Assembly: GCF_013341275.1 (NCBI RefSeq)
Contig: NZ_CP054476.1
Span: forward strand, 310,001 to 374,000
Length of the DNA: 64,000 nt
Source: Methyloligella sp. GL2
GTDB lineage: Bacteria; Pseudomonadota; Alphaproteobacteria; Rhizobiales; Methyloligellaceae
Reading direction: 5' to 3'
Positions 16,757 to 24,609 of this stretch are shown piece after piece. A program made the translations under genes and the position numbers. The number at the start of each line of letters is the position of its first letter. The first letter of the stretch is position 1. The notes beneath the pieces are model-generated. The model saw nothing but the letters and a program-made list of their open reading frames with translations, did no database searches and was not told the DNA's origin.

Positions 16757-17677
16757 ATGAGTATGGAAGGCCCCATTCTTTCCGGCGGCGGCGCAGCCAA
16801 TGGCGGCGGCGACATCATCAAGAACACGACCACGGCGGAGTTCATGCGCGACGTCGTGGAGGCGTCGCAGAGCGTGCCGGTGCTGGTGGATTTCTGGGCG
16901 CCGTGGTGTGGCCCGTGCCGCCAGCTCACGCCGATGCTGGAAAATGCGGTGCGCGCGGCCAAGGGCGCGGTGAAGCTGGTGAAGCTCAATATCGACGAGC
17001 ATCCGGAGATCCCCGGCCAGATGGGCGTGCAGTCGATCCCGGCGGTGTTCGCCTTCAAGGGCGGCCAGCCGGTGGACGGGTTCATGGGCGCGGTGCCGGA
17101 ATCCCAGATCAACGCGTTCATTGCCCGGCTGACTGCGGATGGCGATGCCGCCGGCGGAGCGGGCGATCTGGAAGCGGCCGAAGCGGCGCTTGCGGCAGGC
17201 GATGCCAATGCCGCGGCGCAGATTTTCGGCCAGGCGCTGCAGGAAGACCGCGAGAATGTGAAAGCGGCGGCGGGGCTGGCCAAATGCTATCTTATGACCG
17301 GCGATCTCGCCCGCGCCGAGCAGACGCTGGGGCTGGTGCCGCCGGACAAAGCCAATGACGAGGCAGTGGCGAGCGCCCGGGCCGAGCTGGAGCTCGCCAA
17401 GAAGGCCGAGGATGCCGGCGATATCACCGCGCTGCAGGAAGCGGTCGCCGCGGACCCGAACGATCTGCAGGCGCGTTTCGATCTCGCCGTGGCGCTGGGT
17501 GCCAAGGGCGAGCGCGCGGGGGCGGCGGACGCGCTGCTCTTCATCGTCGGCAAGGACCGCGCCTGGAAGGACGACGAGGCGCGCAAGCAATTGCTGCAAT
17601 TCTTCGAGGCCTGGGGGCCGAAGGATCCGGCGACGCTGCAAGGGCGGCAAAAGCTCTCGTCGCTGCTATTTTCGTGA
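16757..17677 (+). CDS. cnoX: Thioredoxin-TPR co-chaperone (CnoX/YbbN family)
   Basis: A 306-residue protein with an N-terminal thioredoxin domain (active site WCGPC, cysteines 51 and 54) followed from about residue 130 by tetratricopeptide-like helices rich in Ala and Glu. This is the YbbN/CnoX architecture, a chaperone-linked protein that protects substrates from oxidation and hands them to DnaK or GroEL. Here the redox-active CGPC is retained, whereas the E. coli protein has lost one cysteine, so this homologue can probably act as a true oxidoreductase. It is followed closely by a LON-domain gene on the same strand. Confidence 0.9.
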   Translation: MSMEGPILSGGGAANGGGDIIKNTTTAEFMRDVVEASQSVPVLVDFWAPWCGPCRQLTPMLENAVRAAKGAVKLVKLNIDEHPEIPGQMGVQSIPAVFAFKGGQPVDGFMGAVPESQINAFIARLTADGDAAGGAGDLEAAEAALAAGDANAAAQIFGQALQEDRENVKAAAGLAKCYLMTGDLARAEQTLGLVPPDKANDEAVASARAELELAKKAEDAGDITALQEAVAADPNDLQARFDLAVALGAKGERAGAADALLFIVGKDRAWKDDEARKQLLQFFEAWGPKDPATLQGRQKLSSLLFS

Positions 17678-17704
17678 TCGTGCCAGACGGGGAGCGACAG
17701 ATCG

Positions 17705-18391
17705 GTGGCAGAAGGCATGAGTGAGCATTACCGTTCGCCGAGCGATCTTCCCGAGATCTTGCCGGTCTTCCCGTTGAGCGGCGCGATTCTGCTGCCGCGC
17801 GCTTCACTGACCCTGAATGTGTTCGAGCCGCGCTATCTGGCGCTGGTCGATTTCGCGCTTCGCCATGGGCGGCTGCTCTCCATCGTGCAGCCGGCGCCGG
17901 AGGCGGGCGATGAAGAATCCCCGCAAGGCAACGATTTTCCGCTCAGACAGGTGGCCTGCGCCGGCAGGATCACCGCCTTCAACGAGCTGGAGGACGAGCG
18001 GCTGCTGATCACCATCACCGGGATCGCCCGTTTCACCCTGGAGGAAATCAGCTCCGATTACTGCTTCCGCCTGGCGCGCCCGGATTTCGGCAAGTACCAC
18101 CACGATTTCGAGCGGGGCTATGGCGAGGACGAGGTCGACCGGCCGCAGCTGATTTCCACGCTGCGCAGCTATCTCGACGCTAACAATCTCAAGGCCGATT
18201 GGGACCGGATCAACGGCGCCAGCAACGAGCGGCTGGTGAATACGCTGTCGATCCTGAGCCCGTACGGGCCGGAGGAGAAGCAGGCGCTGCTGGAGGCGCC
18301 GGATCTGAAAGCCCGCGCCGAGGCGCTGATCGCGCTGGCGGAGATCGATCTGGCCACCCGCGACGACGATACCGGCACCTCGCTGCAATAG
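17705..18391 (+). CDS. LON peptidase N-terminal (substrate-binding) domain protein
   Basis: A protein of about 228 residues made only of the LON substrate-binding domain (LPVFPLSGAILLPRASLTLNVFEPRY at the start, quoted for recognition, and IVQP, FNELEDERLLITITGIARF later). There is no AAA or protease domain, so it is not a protease itself. It may be an adaptor or quality-control factor. The GTG at 17705 lies at good distance from GGGGAGCGACAG. An ATG at 17717 is the alternative. The cnoX neighbour suggests a proteostasis theme. Confidence 0.85.
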   Translation: MAEGMSEHYRSPSDLPEILPVFPLSGAILLPRASLTLNVFEPRYLALVDFALRHGRLLSIVQPAPEAGDEESPQGNDFPLRQVACAGRITAFNELEDERLLITITGIARFTLEEISSDYCFRLARPDFGKYHHDFERGYGEDEVDRPQLISTLRSYLDANNLKADWDRINGASNERLVNTLSILSPYGPEEKQALLEAPDLKARAEALIALAEIDLATRDDDTGTSLQ

Positions 18392-18438
18392 AGCCTTCCG
18401 GATAAGCCTCAAGCATTCGCCCCGAGGAGTTGCCCCCA

Positions 18439-18642
18439 ATGCCCGATGCGCCGAAACGGCCAGAGCCCGCCCCCGACCCGAAGCTGCTGGAGATCCTGGT
18501 CTGTCCGCTGACCAAGACGACGCTGGACTATGACGCGGCGCGGCAGGAGCTGATCAGCCGGGCGGCGCGCCTGGCCTATCCGATCCGCGACGGCATCCCG
18601 ATCATGCTGCCCGACGAGGCCCGCAAGCTCGACGCCGATTGA
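18439..18642 (+). CDS. Trm112 family protein (YcaR-like)
   Basis: A 67-residue protein of the Trm112/UPF0434 family. The core [18 protein letters not shown] is followed by [23 protein letters not shown], the typical small zinc-ribbon-derived fold, here with a single CP remaining from the metal-binding knuckles. In other organisms Trm112 activates methyltransferases. The bacterial role is little known. The ATG at 18439 is placed by AGGAG 8 bases upstream. It lies 47 bases behind the LON-domain gene on the same strand. Confidence 0.85.
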   Translation: MPDAPKRPEPAPDPKLLEILVCPLTKTTLDYDAARQELISRAARLAYPIRDGIPIMLPDEARKLDAD

Positions 18643-18659
18643 GGGATGATCTCCCTCCC

Positions 18660-18950
18660 CTTGGGGGAGAGGTGAGGCGTCTGCCGCTGCATCACATCCA
18701 ATCGTCATCACCGGGCTCGTCCCGGTGATCCATGAACACCGCGTTCGGACAACTGGCACCAGTGGTCATGGATGCCCGGCACAAGGCCGGGCATGACGAC
18801 GGAGAGGTGGCGAGCAGGTATCTCAGTCGCGGTGGGCACGGCTTTCTCCCTCCCCCAGAAAGGGGGAGGGCCGGGGTGGGGGTCAAGCGGCGTTCGCTTT
18901 AATGCCGAAAAAGACCCCCCTCTAACTCCCCCCTTTTAGGGGGGAGGATT
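18660..18950. repeat. Dispersed intergenic palindromic repeat cluster
   Basis: The 316-base gap between the Trm112 gene and the ubiquinone hydroxylase holds no gene but several palindromic units. These are CACCGGGCTCGTCCCGGTGA (about 18,710-18,729), GCCCGGCACAAGGCCGGGC (about 18,775-18,793) followed by ATGACGACGG, CCCCCAGAAAGGGGGAGG, and a CCCCCCTTTTAGGGGGG unit. The same families of unit recur at 32.8, 41.8 and 60.6 kb. Confidence 0.7.
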
Positions 18951-18958
18951 CGGCCGTG

Positions 18959-20245
18959 CTAGGGCCGCTTCCCCTTCAGAAGCTGGGGCACGGCGCCGGT
19001 CTTGCCGGAGGCCTCGCGCACCAGCATGCGTTTTACCGGTGCGAGCCGGTCGAGCACGCTCAACCCCATATCGCGCATGGTGCGCATGGTGGCGTTCTCG
19101 TTGGAGAACAGGCGGTTCACCAGATCCATGGCCAGGGCGGAGACGGCGCTGTCGAAGCGGCGCCAGCGCTCGTAACGCTGCAGCAGGACCTGATCGCCCG
19201 GCTCCAGGCCGAGCCGCGCGCCTTCCACCAAAATCTCGGTGAGGGCGGCAACGTCGCGCAAGCCGATATTCAGCCCCTGGCCGGCCAGCGGATGCACGCC
19301 ATGGGCGGCATCGCCCACAAGCGCAAAACGCGGCCCGATGAAGCTGCGGGCGACATGCAGGCTCAAGGGGAAGGATTGGCGCGGTCCGGCCAGGCTGAGC
19401 TGCCCCAGCTGAGCCCCGAAGCGGCGTTCCAGCTCTTTGAGGAAGCCGGCATCGTCCAGCGCCATGATGCGGTCCGCCTCGTCGGCCTCCTCGGTCCAGA
19501 CGATCGAGGTGCGGTTCTCCGGCAAGGGCAGAAGCGCAAACGGCCCGGCGGGGAGGAAATGCTGCACCGCCTTGCCGCCATGGGGCACGCTGTGGCTGAC
19601 GGTGGTGACGATGCCGGTTTGCGGATAGGTCCAACCGATGATCTTGATGCCGGCCGCCTCGCGCAAAGCGGAGCGGCGGCCATCGGCGGCGACCAGCAGC
19701 GCGGCGCGCAAATGTCGGCCACTCTCAAGCTGGATGTCGATGCCGTAGCTCTCCGCCTCGAAGCCGGAGACGGTGTCCGGGGCTATCAGCTCGATATTCG
19801 GCTCGGCGGCAGCGGCTTTCGCCAGGGCGGTGAGCAGCGGTCCGTTCTGCACCACATAGGCGCCGGGCTCGCCATCCTTCAGCTCGTTGTCGAAGCCGAC
19901 AAAGAGCGGGCGCGGCCCGCTTTCCTGCAGCGGCGAATCGGTGATGTCGATGGCGGTGATGGGCTCGGCGTAAGGCGCAATGGCCGGCCAGATCTCCAGC
20001 ACCTGCAACAGATTACGGCTGGCGGCGGACAGCGCCGAAGCGCGCGCGTCTCCCTTGCCGGCCTCTTCGAACGGCTTTCCGTCGATCACGGCGATGCGGA
20101 AGCCGTCGGGTGCCAGCTTGGCCAGGGCCAGGGCCAGGGTGAGGCCGACGAAACCGCCGCCGGCGATCGCCACATCGACACGGCCGGTGCTTGCCGGAGG
20201 CCGCGATCCATTCAATTTGCTACTCTCCATCACGCGATTTTGCAT
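18959..20245 (-). CDS. UbiH/UbiF/VisC/Coq6-family FAD-dependent ubiquinone biosynthesis hydroxylase
   Basis: A 428-residue class A flavoprotein monooxygenase that hydroxylates the ubiquinone ring. It has the FAD-binding DVAIAGGGFVGLTLALALA near residue 25 and the family-defining second flavin motif FALVGDAAHGVHPLAGQG with GLRDVAAL near residue 300. Alphaproteobacteria often use one or two broad-specificity members (UbiL/UbiM type) for several ring positions, so the carbon acted on cannot be assigned. Translation may start at Met6 (20230) instead. It is divergent from tesB. Confidence 0.9.
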   Translation of the reverse strand: MQNRVMESSKLNGSRPPASTGRVDVAIAGGGFVGLTLALALAKLAPDGFRIAVIDGKPFEEAGKGDARASALSAASRNLLQVLEIWPAIAPYAEPITAIDITDSPLQESGPRPLFVGFDNELKDGEPGAYVVQNGPLLTALAKAAAAEPNIELIAPDTVSGFEAESYGIDIQLESGRHLRAALLVAADGRRSALREAAGIKIIGWTYPQTGIVTTVSHSVPHGGKAVQHFLPAGPFALLPLPENRTSIVWTEEADEADRIMALDDAGFLKELERRFGAQLGQLSLAGPRQSFPLSLHVARSFIGPRFALVGDAAHGVHPLAGQGLNIGLRDVAALTEILVEGARLGLEPGDQVLLQRYERWRRFDSAVSALAMDLVNRLFSNENATMRTMRDMGLSVLDRLAPVKRMLVREASGKTGAVPQLLKGKRP

Positions 20246-20382
20246 CGCTCGGCTGCAAGATCAGCGCGGCATCGGACCGCGCCGGATGGCGAATCGTTCG
20301 CGAGCCGCCTTACATAACCTGGATTTCGCATTTTTCGCTGCTTGCAGAGCTCGCCGAATCCGCCAACCGAAAGGTCTAGCCC

Positions 20383-21261
20383 ATGAGCGCCGCGCTCGAC
20401 ACGCTTCTTTCCACTCTCGATCTGGAACCGCTGGAGCGCAATCTCTATCGGGGCCTCAGCCCGCAAGTCGGCTGGCAGCGGGTGTTCGGCGGGCAGGTGA
20501 TCGGCCAGGCGCTGGTCGCGGCCTACCGGACCGTGGAGGAGCGCACTGTGCATTCGCTGCACGGCTATTTCCTGCGGCCGGGCGATCCGTCGGTGCCGAT
20601 CATCTATGAGGTGGACCGGCTTCGCGACGGCAAGAGCTTCACCACGCGGCAGGTGATCGCCATCCAGCACGGGCAGCCGATCTTCTCCATGGCGGCCTCG
20701 TTCCATCTGGACGAGGCGGGGCTATCGCATCAGGTGGAGATGCCCGACGTGCCGCCGCCGGAAGAACTGCCGAGCGAAGCGGAGCTGAAGGCACAGCTTC
20801 TGGGGCGGATGCCGCCGGAAATGGCGGCCTATTGGCGGAGCGAGCGGCCGATCGAGATCCGTCCGGTGGATCTGTCCCGCTATGCCAAGCGGGAACGCCG
20901 GGCGCCGCAGCAGGCGGTCTGGCTCAAGGCCAATGGCGATCTGCATCCGCTGGAGCGGGCCGACGGGCTGCCGCTGCATCAATGCATCCTCGCCTATGCC
21001 TCGGATTTTACCCTGCTGGATACCGGGCTGCTCGCCCATGGGCGGTTCGTGTTCGATCGCGACATGATGCTGGCGAGCCTCGACCACGCGATCTGGTTTC
21101 ACCGCGATTTTCGGGCCGATGACTGGCTGCTCTACGTGCAGGACAGCCCCAGCTCGTCGGGCGCGCGCGCCTTCTGCCGTGGCATGGTTTTCACCCGTGA
21201 CGGGGTGCTGGCTGCCTCCACGGCACAAGAAGGACTCATTCGTGAGCGGCGTGCCCAATAA
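20383..21261 (+). CDS. tesB: Acyl-CoA thioesterase II
   Basis: A 292-residue double-hotdog thioesterase that hydrolyses medium and long acyl-CoAs. The N-terminal LEPLERNLYRGLSPQVGWQRVFGGQVIGQAL and the C-terminal DHAIWFHRDFRADDWLLYVQDSPSSSGARAF are the two conserved hotdog signatures; they contain the Asp, Thr/Ser and Gln residues of the active site. Length agrees with E. coli TesB (286). It is divergent from the ubiquinone hydroxylase and precedes the nitrogen-control gene glnK by 240 bases. Confidence 0.95.
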   Translation: MSAALDTLLSTLDLEPLERNLYRGLSPQVGWQRVFGGQVIGQALVAAYRTVEERTVHSLHGYFLRPGDPSVPIIYEVDRLRDGKSFTTRQVIAIQHGQPIFSMAASFHLDEAGLSHQVEMPDVPPPEELPSEAELKAQLLGRMPPEMAAYWRSERPIEIRPVDLSRYAKRERRAPQQAVWLKANGDLHPLERADGLPLHQCILAYASDFTLLDTGLLAHGRFVFDRDMMLASLDHAIWFHRDFRADDWLLYVQDSPSSSGARAFCRGMVFTRDGVLAASTAQEGLIRERRAQ

Positions 21262-21264
21262 AAC

Positions 21265-21281
21265 TGCGCATTTTCTGTGCA
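21265..21281. promoter_or_regulatory. Candidate NtrC-binding site upstream of glnK
   Basis: TGCGCA-N5-TGTGCA is an inverted repeat (one mismatch between arms) with the TGCAC-N5-GTGCA layout of NtrC enhancers. It lies about 150 bases upstream of the start point predicted from the sigma-54-like promoter at 21,397-21,413, a usual enhancer distance. Confidence 0.5.
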
Positions 21282-21396
21282 AAAGTACGACTTTGCCCTG
21301 TTCATAGGCAGTTTTGCAGGGTGATATCGTGGGGGGCAACCTATGACCGGCGTTAAAAATCTATTAATGCCAAGGGGTTGTCGAATTGGTCCCGAG

Positions 21397-21413
21397 TTGG
21401 CACGCGGCTTGAC
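21397..21413 (+). promoter_or_regulatory. Sigma-54-like promoter of glnK-amtB
   Basis: TTGGCACG-CGGC-TTGAC matches the sigma-54 consensus TGGCACG-N4-TTGCW through the whole -24 element and three of the four first bases of the -12 element, with the correct 10-base spacing from GG. Predicted transcription start is near 21,424, about 78 bases before glnK. Confidence 0.7.
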
Positions 21414-21456
21414 TCTGTTTTCGGGTTCACGCGGCCAAAACGACCGAGGTCGGTAA

Positions 21457-21840
<384 letters not shown>

Positions 21841-21857
21841 AGAAGGGGGAGGTAACT

Positions 21858-23186
21858 ATGGTAACCCTGAAAAAGTATCTCTTGGGGGTGGGGGCGGCCG
21901 TCGCCGCGCTGGCACTCCTGCATGTCGAACCGGCTCTGGCGCAAGAGGCGGAAGCGGTGGTGGAAGAGGTTCCGACCATCGATACGGGCGATACCGCCTG
22001 GATGCTGGTCTCGACCGTCATCGTTCTGATGATGACGATCCCGGGCCTGGCTCTTTTCTACGGCGGCATGGTCCGCAAGAAGAACGTTCTTGCGACCATG
22101 ATGCAGAGCTTCGCCACGTGCTGCATCGGCACCGTGGTGTGGATGGTCATCGGCTACTCCCTGGCCTTTAGCGACGGTGGTTCGCTGAATGCCTATGTGG
22201 GCGGTCTGGACAATCTGTTCCTCAAGAACATGGCGCTGGATTCGGTCTCCGGAACGATTCCTGAGTCGGTGTTCATGACCTTCCAGATGACCTTCGCGAT
22301 CATCACGCCGGCGCTGATCACCGGTGCCTTTGCCGATCGCATGAAGTTCTCCGCCATGGTGCTGTTCATGATCCTCTGGCAGATCGTCGTCTATGCGCCG
22401 ATCACCCACTGGGTCTGGGGCGGCGGCTTCCTCGGCGATGCGGGCGTGCTCGACTTCGCCGGCGGTACGGTGGTTCACATCAATGCCGGTATCGCGGGTC
22501 TGGTCTGCTGTATCTTCCTCGGCAAGCGCTTCGGCTACGGCGAGGAGAACATGGCTCCGTACAACCTGGTCTATGCCGTGATCGGCGCCTCCCTGCTGTG
22601 GGTGGGCTGGTTCGGCTTCAACGCCGGTTCCGAGCTGGCGGCTGACGCCAATGCCGGCATGGCCATGGTCGTGACCCAGATCTGCACCGCCACGGCGGCG
22701 CTGGCCTGGATGTTCGCTGAATGGATCGTCCACAAGAAGCCGAGCGTTCTCGGCATCATCTCCGGTGCGGTCGCCGGTCTCGTTGCCATCACTCCGGCTT
22801 CGGGCTTCGTCGATCCGGTCGGTGCTCTGTGGATCGGTGCTATCGCCGGTGTCGGCTGCTTCTTCTCCGCAACCACGATGAAGAAAGCACTCGGCTACGA
22901 CGACTCTCTGGATGCCTTCGGTGTCCACGGTGTCGGCGGTATCATCGGCGCCATCCTGACCGGTGTGTTCGCTGCCGAGGCAATCGGCGGTACGCCGGGC
23001 GCTCTGGAGGGCAACCCGGGTCAGATCTGGACCCAGATCGAAGGTATCGTCGCCACCGTCGTGTGGTCGGCTGTCGCCACCTTCGTGATCCTGATCATCT
23101 GCAACATCCTGTTCGGATGCCGGGTGTCGCAGGCCGTCGAAGTCGAGGGCCTGGATATCAACCTGCACGGGGAGGTCGTGCAGTAG
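21858..23186 (+). CDS. amtB: Ammonium transporter
   Basis: A 442-residue Amt/Rh-family ammonium channel of the inner membrane. There is a cleavable-looking signal sequence (about residues 1-28, ending ALA) and then eleven hydrophobic helices. The Amt signatures are MMTIPGLALFYGGMVRKKN, DFAGGTVVHINAG with the first pore histidine, and DAFGVHGVGGIIGAILTG with the second. It is coupled to glnK, whose product would plug the pore when ammonium is plentiful. A strong terminator follows 90 bases downstream. Confidence 0.97.
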   Translation: MVTLKKYLLGVGAAVAALALLHVEPALAQEAEAVVEEVPTIDTGDTAWMLVSTVIVLMMTIPGLALFYGGMVRKKNVLATMMQSFATCCIGTVVWMVIGYSLAFSDGGSLNAYVGGLDNLFLKNMALDSVSGTIPESVFMTFQMTFAIITPALITGAFADRMKFSAMVLFMILWQIVVYAPITHWVWGGGFLGDAGVLDFAGGTVVHINAGIAGLVCCIFLGKRFGYGEENMAPYNLVYAVIGASLLWVGWFGFNAGSELAADANAGMAMVVTQICTATAALAWMFAEWIVHKKPSVLGIISGAVAGLVAITPASGFVDPVGALWIGAIAGVGCFFSATTMKKALGYDDSLDAFGVHGVGGIIGAILTGVFAAEAIGGTPGALEGNPGQIWTQIEGIVATVVWSAVATFVILIICNILFGCRVSQAVEVEGLDINLHGEVVQ

Positions 23187-23274
23187 AGCTTTTGCGCGCA
23201 CGCAAAAGAGGGACAAACAAACAAACAATTTTGGTAGAGCCAGGTCTCCTCCTCCCTTGACTGAGCTCTCACCT

Positions 23275-23307
23275 GGGCCCCGGCGAAAGCCGGGGCCCGT
23301 TTTATTT
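23275..23307 (+). terminator. Rho-independent terminator of glnK-amtB
   Basis: GGGCCCCGGC (23275-23284) pairs perfectly with GCCGGGGCCC (23289-23298) across a GAAA tetraloop and is followed by GTTTTATTT. It ends the glnK-amtB transcript. Confidence 0.9.
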
Positions 23308-23400
23308 GGGGGGACGGGCATCGCGAGGCCCGGTGGCGCATTGGCCTCCGAATGGCGATCCGGCTTGCCGGGTTTTGCCGCTTCCCGTAACTAGCGGGCC

Positions 23401-24606
23401 ATGTCCACCGATTCCGATCTCACAGCACTCGATACGCTCGTCGCCTCGCCCTTCGCCCGGCTGAAGGCGCTGCTCGGCGATACGCCGCCCGGCAAGCCGC
23501 CGATCACCTTCGCCCTCGGCGAGCCGCAAGCCCCCCTTCCGGACTTCGTGCCGGAGGTGCTGAACCAGAGCATGGCGGATTTCACCCGTTACCCGCCGAT
23601 TGCCGGCACGCCCGGTTTGCGAGGGGCAATCGCCGCCTGGCTGCAGCGCCGCTATCCGAGCCTTGCCGGCGCGGTCGATGCGGAGAAAAATCTGGCCGTG
23701 CTGAACGGATCGCGGGAAGGCCTATTCTCGGCGATCTTCCCGGCGCGGGCACGTAAAGCAGTCGCCGATCCCGCCGTGCTGGTTCCCAACCCGTTTTATC
23801 AGGCCTATGCCGCAGCGGCCGCGGCCGCAGGCGCCGAGCCGGTGTTCTTGGATTGCACCGCGGAAACCGGCTTCCTGCCCGATCTCGATACGCTGGATGA
23901 GGCGCTGCTTAACCGCACCATCGCCTTCTATCTTTGCTCGCCGTCCAACCCGCAAGGCGCCGTGGCCGACGCCGCCTATTGGCAGAAGGCAGTCCGCCTC
24001 GCCCGACGCCACGACTTCATGCTGTTCGCCGACGAGTGCTACTCGGAGATCTATACGGGCGAGCCGCCGGCCGGCGCGCTGGAGGCGGCTTTCGCGCTAG
24101 ATGGCACGTTCGATCACGTGATCAGCTTCAATTCGCTGTCGAAGCGATCGGGGCTTCCGGGCGTCCGTTCGGGCTTCGCGGCGGGTGATTCGCGCTTTTG
24201 CGCCGCGTTTTCGCGATTTCGCAACGTTGCGGCGCCGCAAACCCCGCTTCCCTTGCAGGCGGTGGCGGAAAAGGCTTGGTCGGACGAGGCTCACGTCACC
24301 GTCGGACGGCGAATTATCGAGCAAAATCTGGATCTTGCGGACGATCTGCTGGCCGGGCGCTACGGCTATCAGCGCCCCCAGGGCGGCTTCTTCTTGTGGC
24401 TCGATATGGCACAATTCGGGGGTGGAGAGGCCGCCGCGAAAACCCTTTGGAAAGAGTGTGGTGTCAGAGTGCTGCCGGGCGGGTATCTCGCCCACGGGGA
24501 CAATCAAGGACGACCCCCCGGCAGCTCCTATGTACGGCTGGCACTCGTGCATGAGGCTCCGGTGACCGAGGAAGGTCTGAAGCGGATCGTCGGCACATTG
24601 GGTTAG
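23401..24606 (+). CDS. PLP-dependent class I/II aminotransferase (DapC-like)
   Basis: A 401-residue fold-type I aminotransferase resembling succinyldiaminopimelate aminotransferase (DapC) of the lysine/peptidoglycan pathway. Visible features are ITFALGEPQAPLPDF at the N-terminus, the SPSNPQG cofactor loop, FADECYSEIY, and the PLP lysine in SLSKRSGLPG. The C-terminal GGFFLWLDM and RLALVHE with the substrate-carboxylate Arg are present. ftsK starts 3 bases after the stop, a tight spacing that suggests one transcript. Substrate assignment is by family resemblance only. Confidence 0.85.
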   Translation: MSTDSDLTALDTLVASPFARLKALLGDTPPGKPPITFALGEPQAPLPDFVPEVLNQSMADFTRYPPIAGTPGLRGAIAAWLQRRYPSLAGAVDAEKNLAVLNGSREGLFSAIFPARARKAVADPAVLVPNPFYQAYAAAAAAAGAEPVFLDCTAETGFLPDLDTLDEALLNRTIAFYLCSPSNPQGAVADAAYWQKAVRLARRHDFMLFADECYSEIYTGEPPAGALEAAFALDGTFDHVISFNSLSKRSGLPGVRSGFAAGDSRFCAAFSRFRNVAAPQTPLPLQAVAEKAWSDEAHVTVGRRIIEQNLDLADDLLAGRYGYQRPQGGFFLWLDMAQFGGGEAAAKTLWKECGVRVLPGGYLAHGDNQGRPPGSSYVRLALVHEAPVTEEGLKRIVGTLG

Positions 24607-24609
24607 TAC

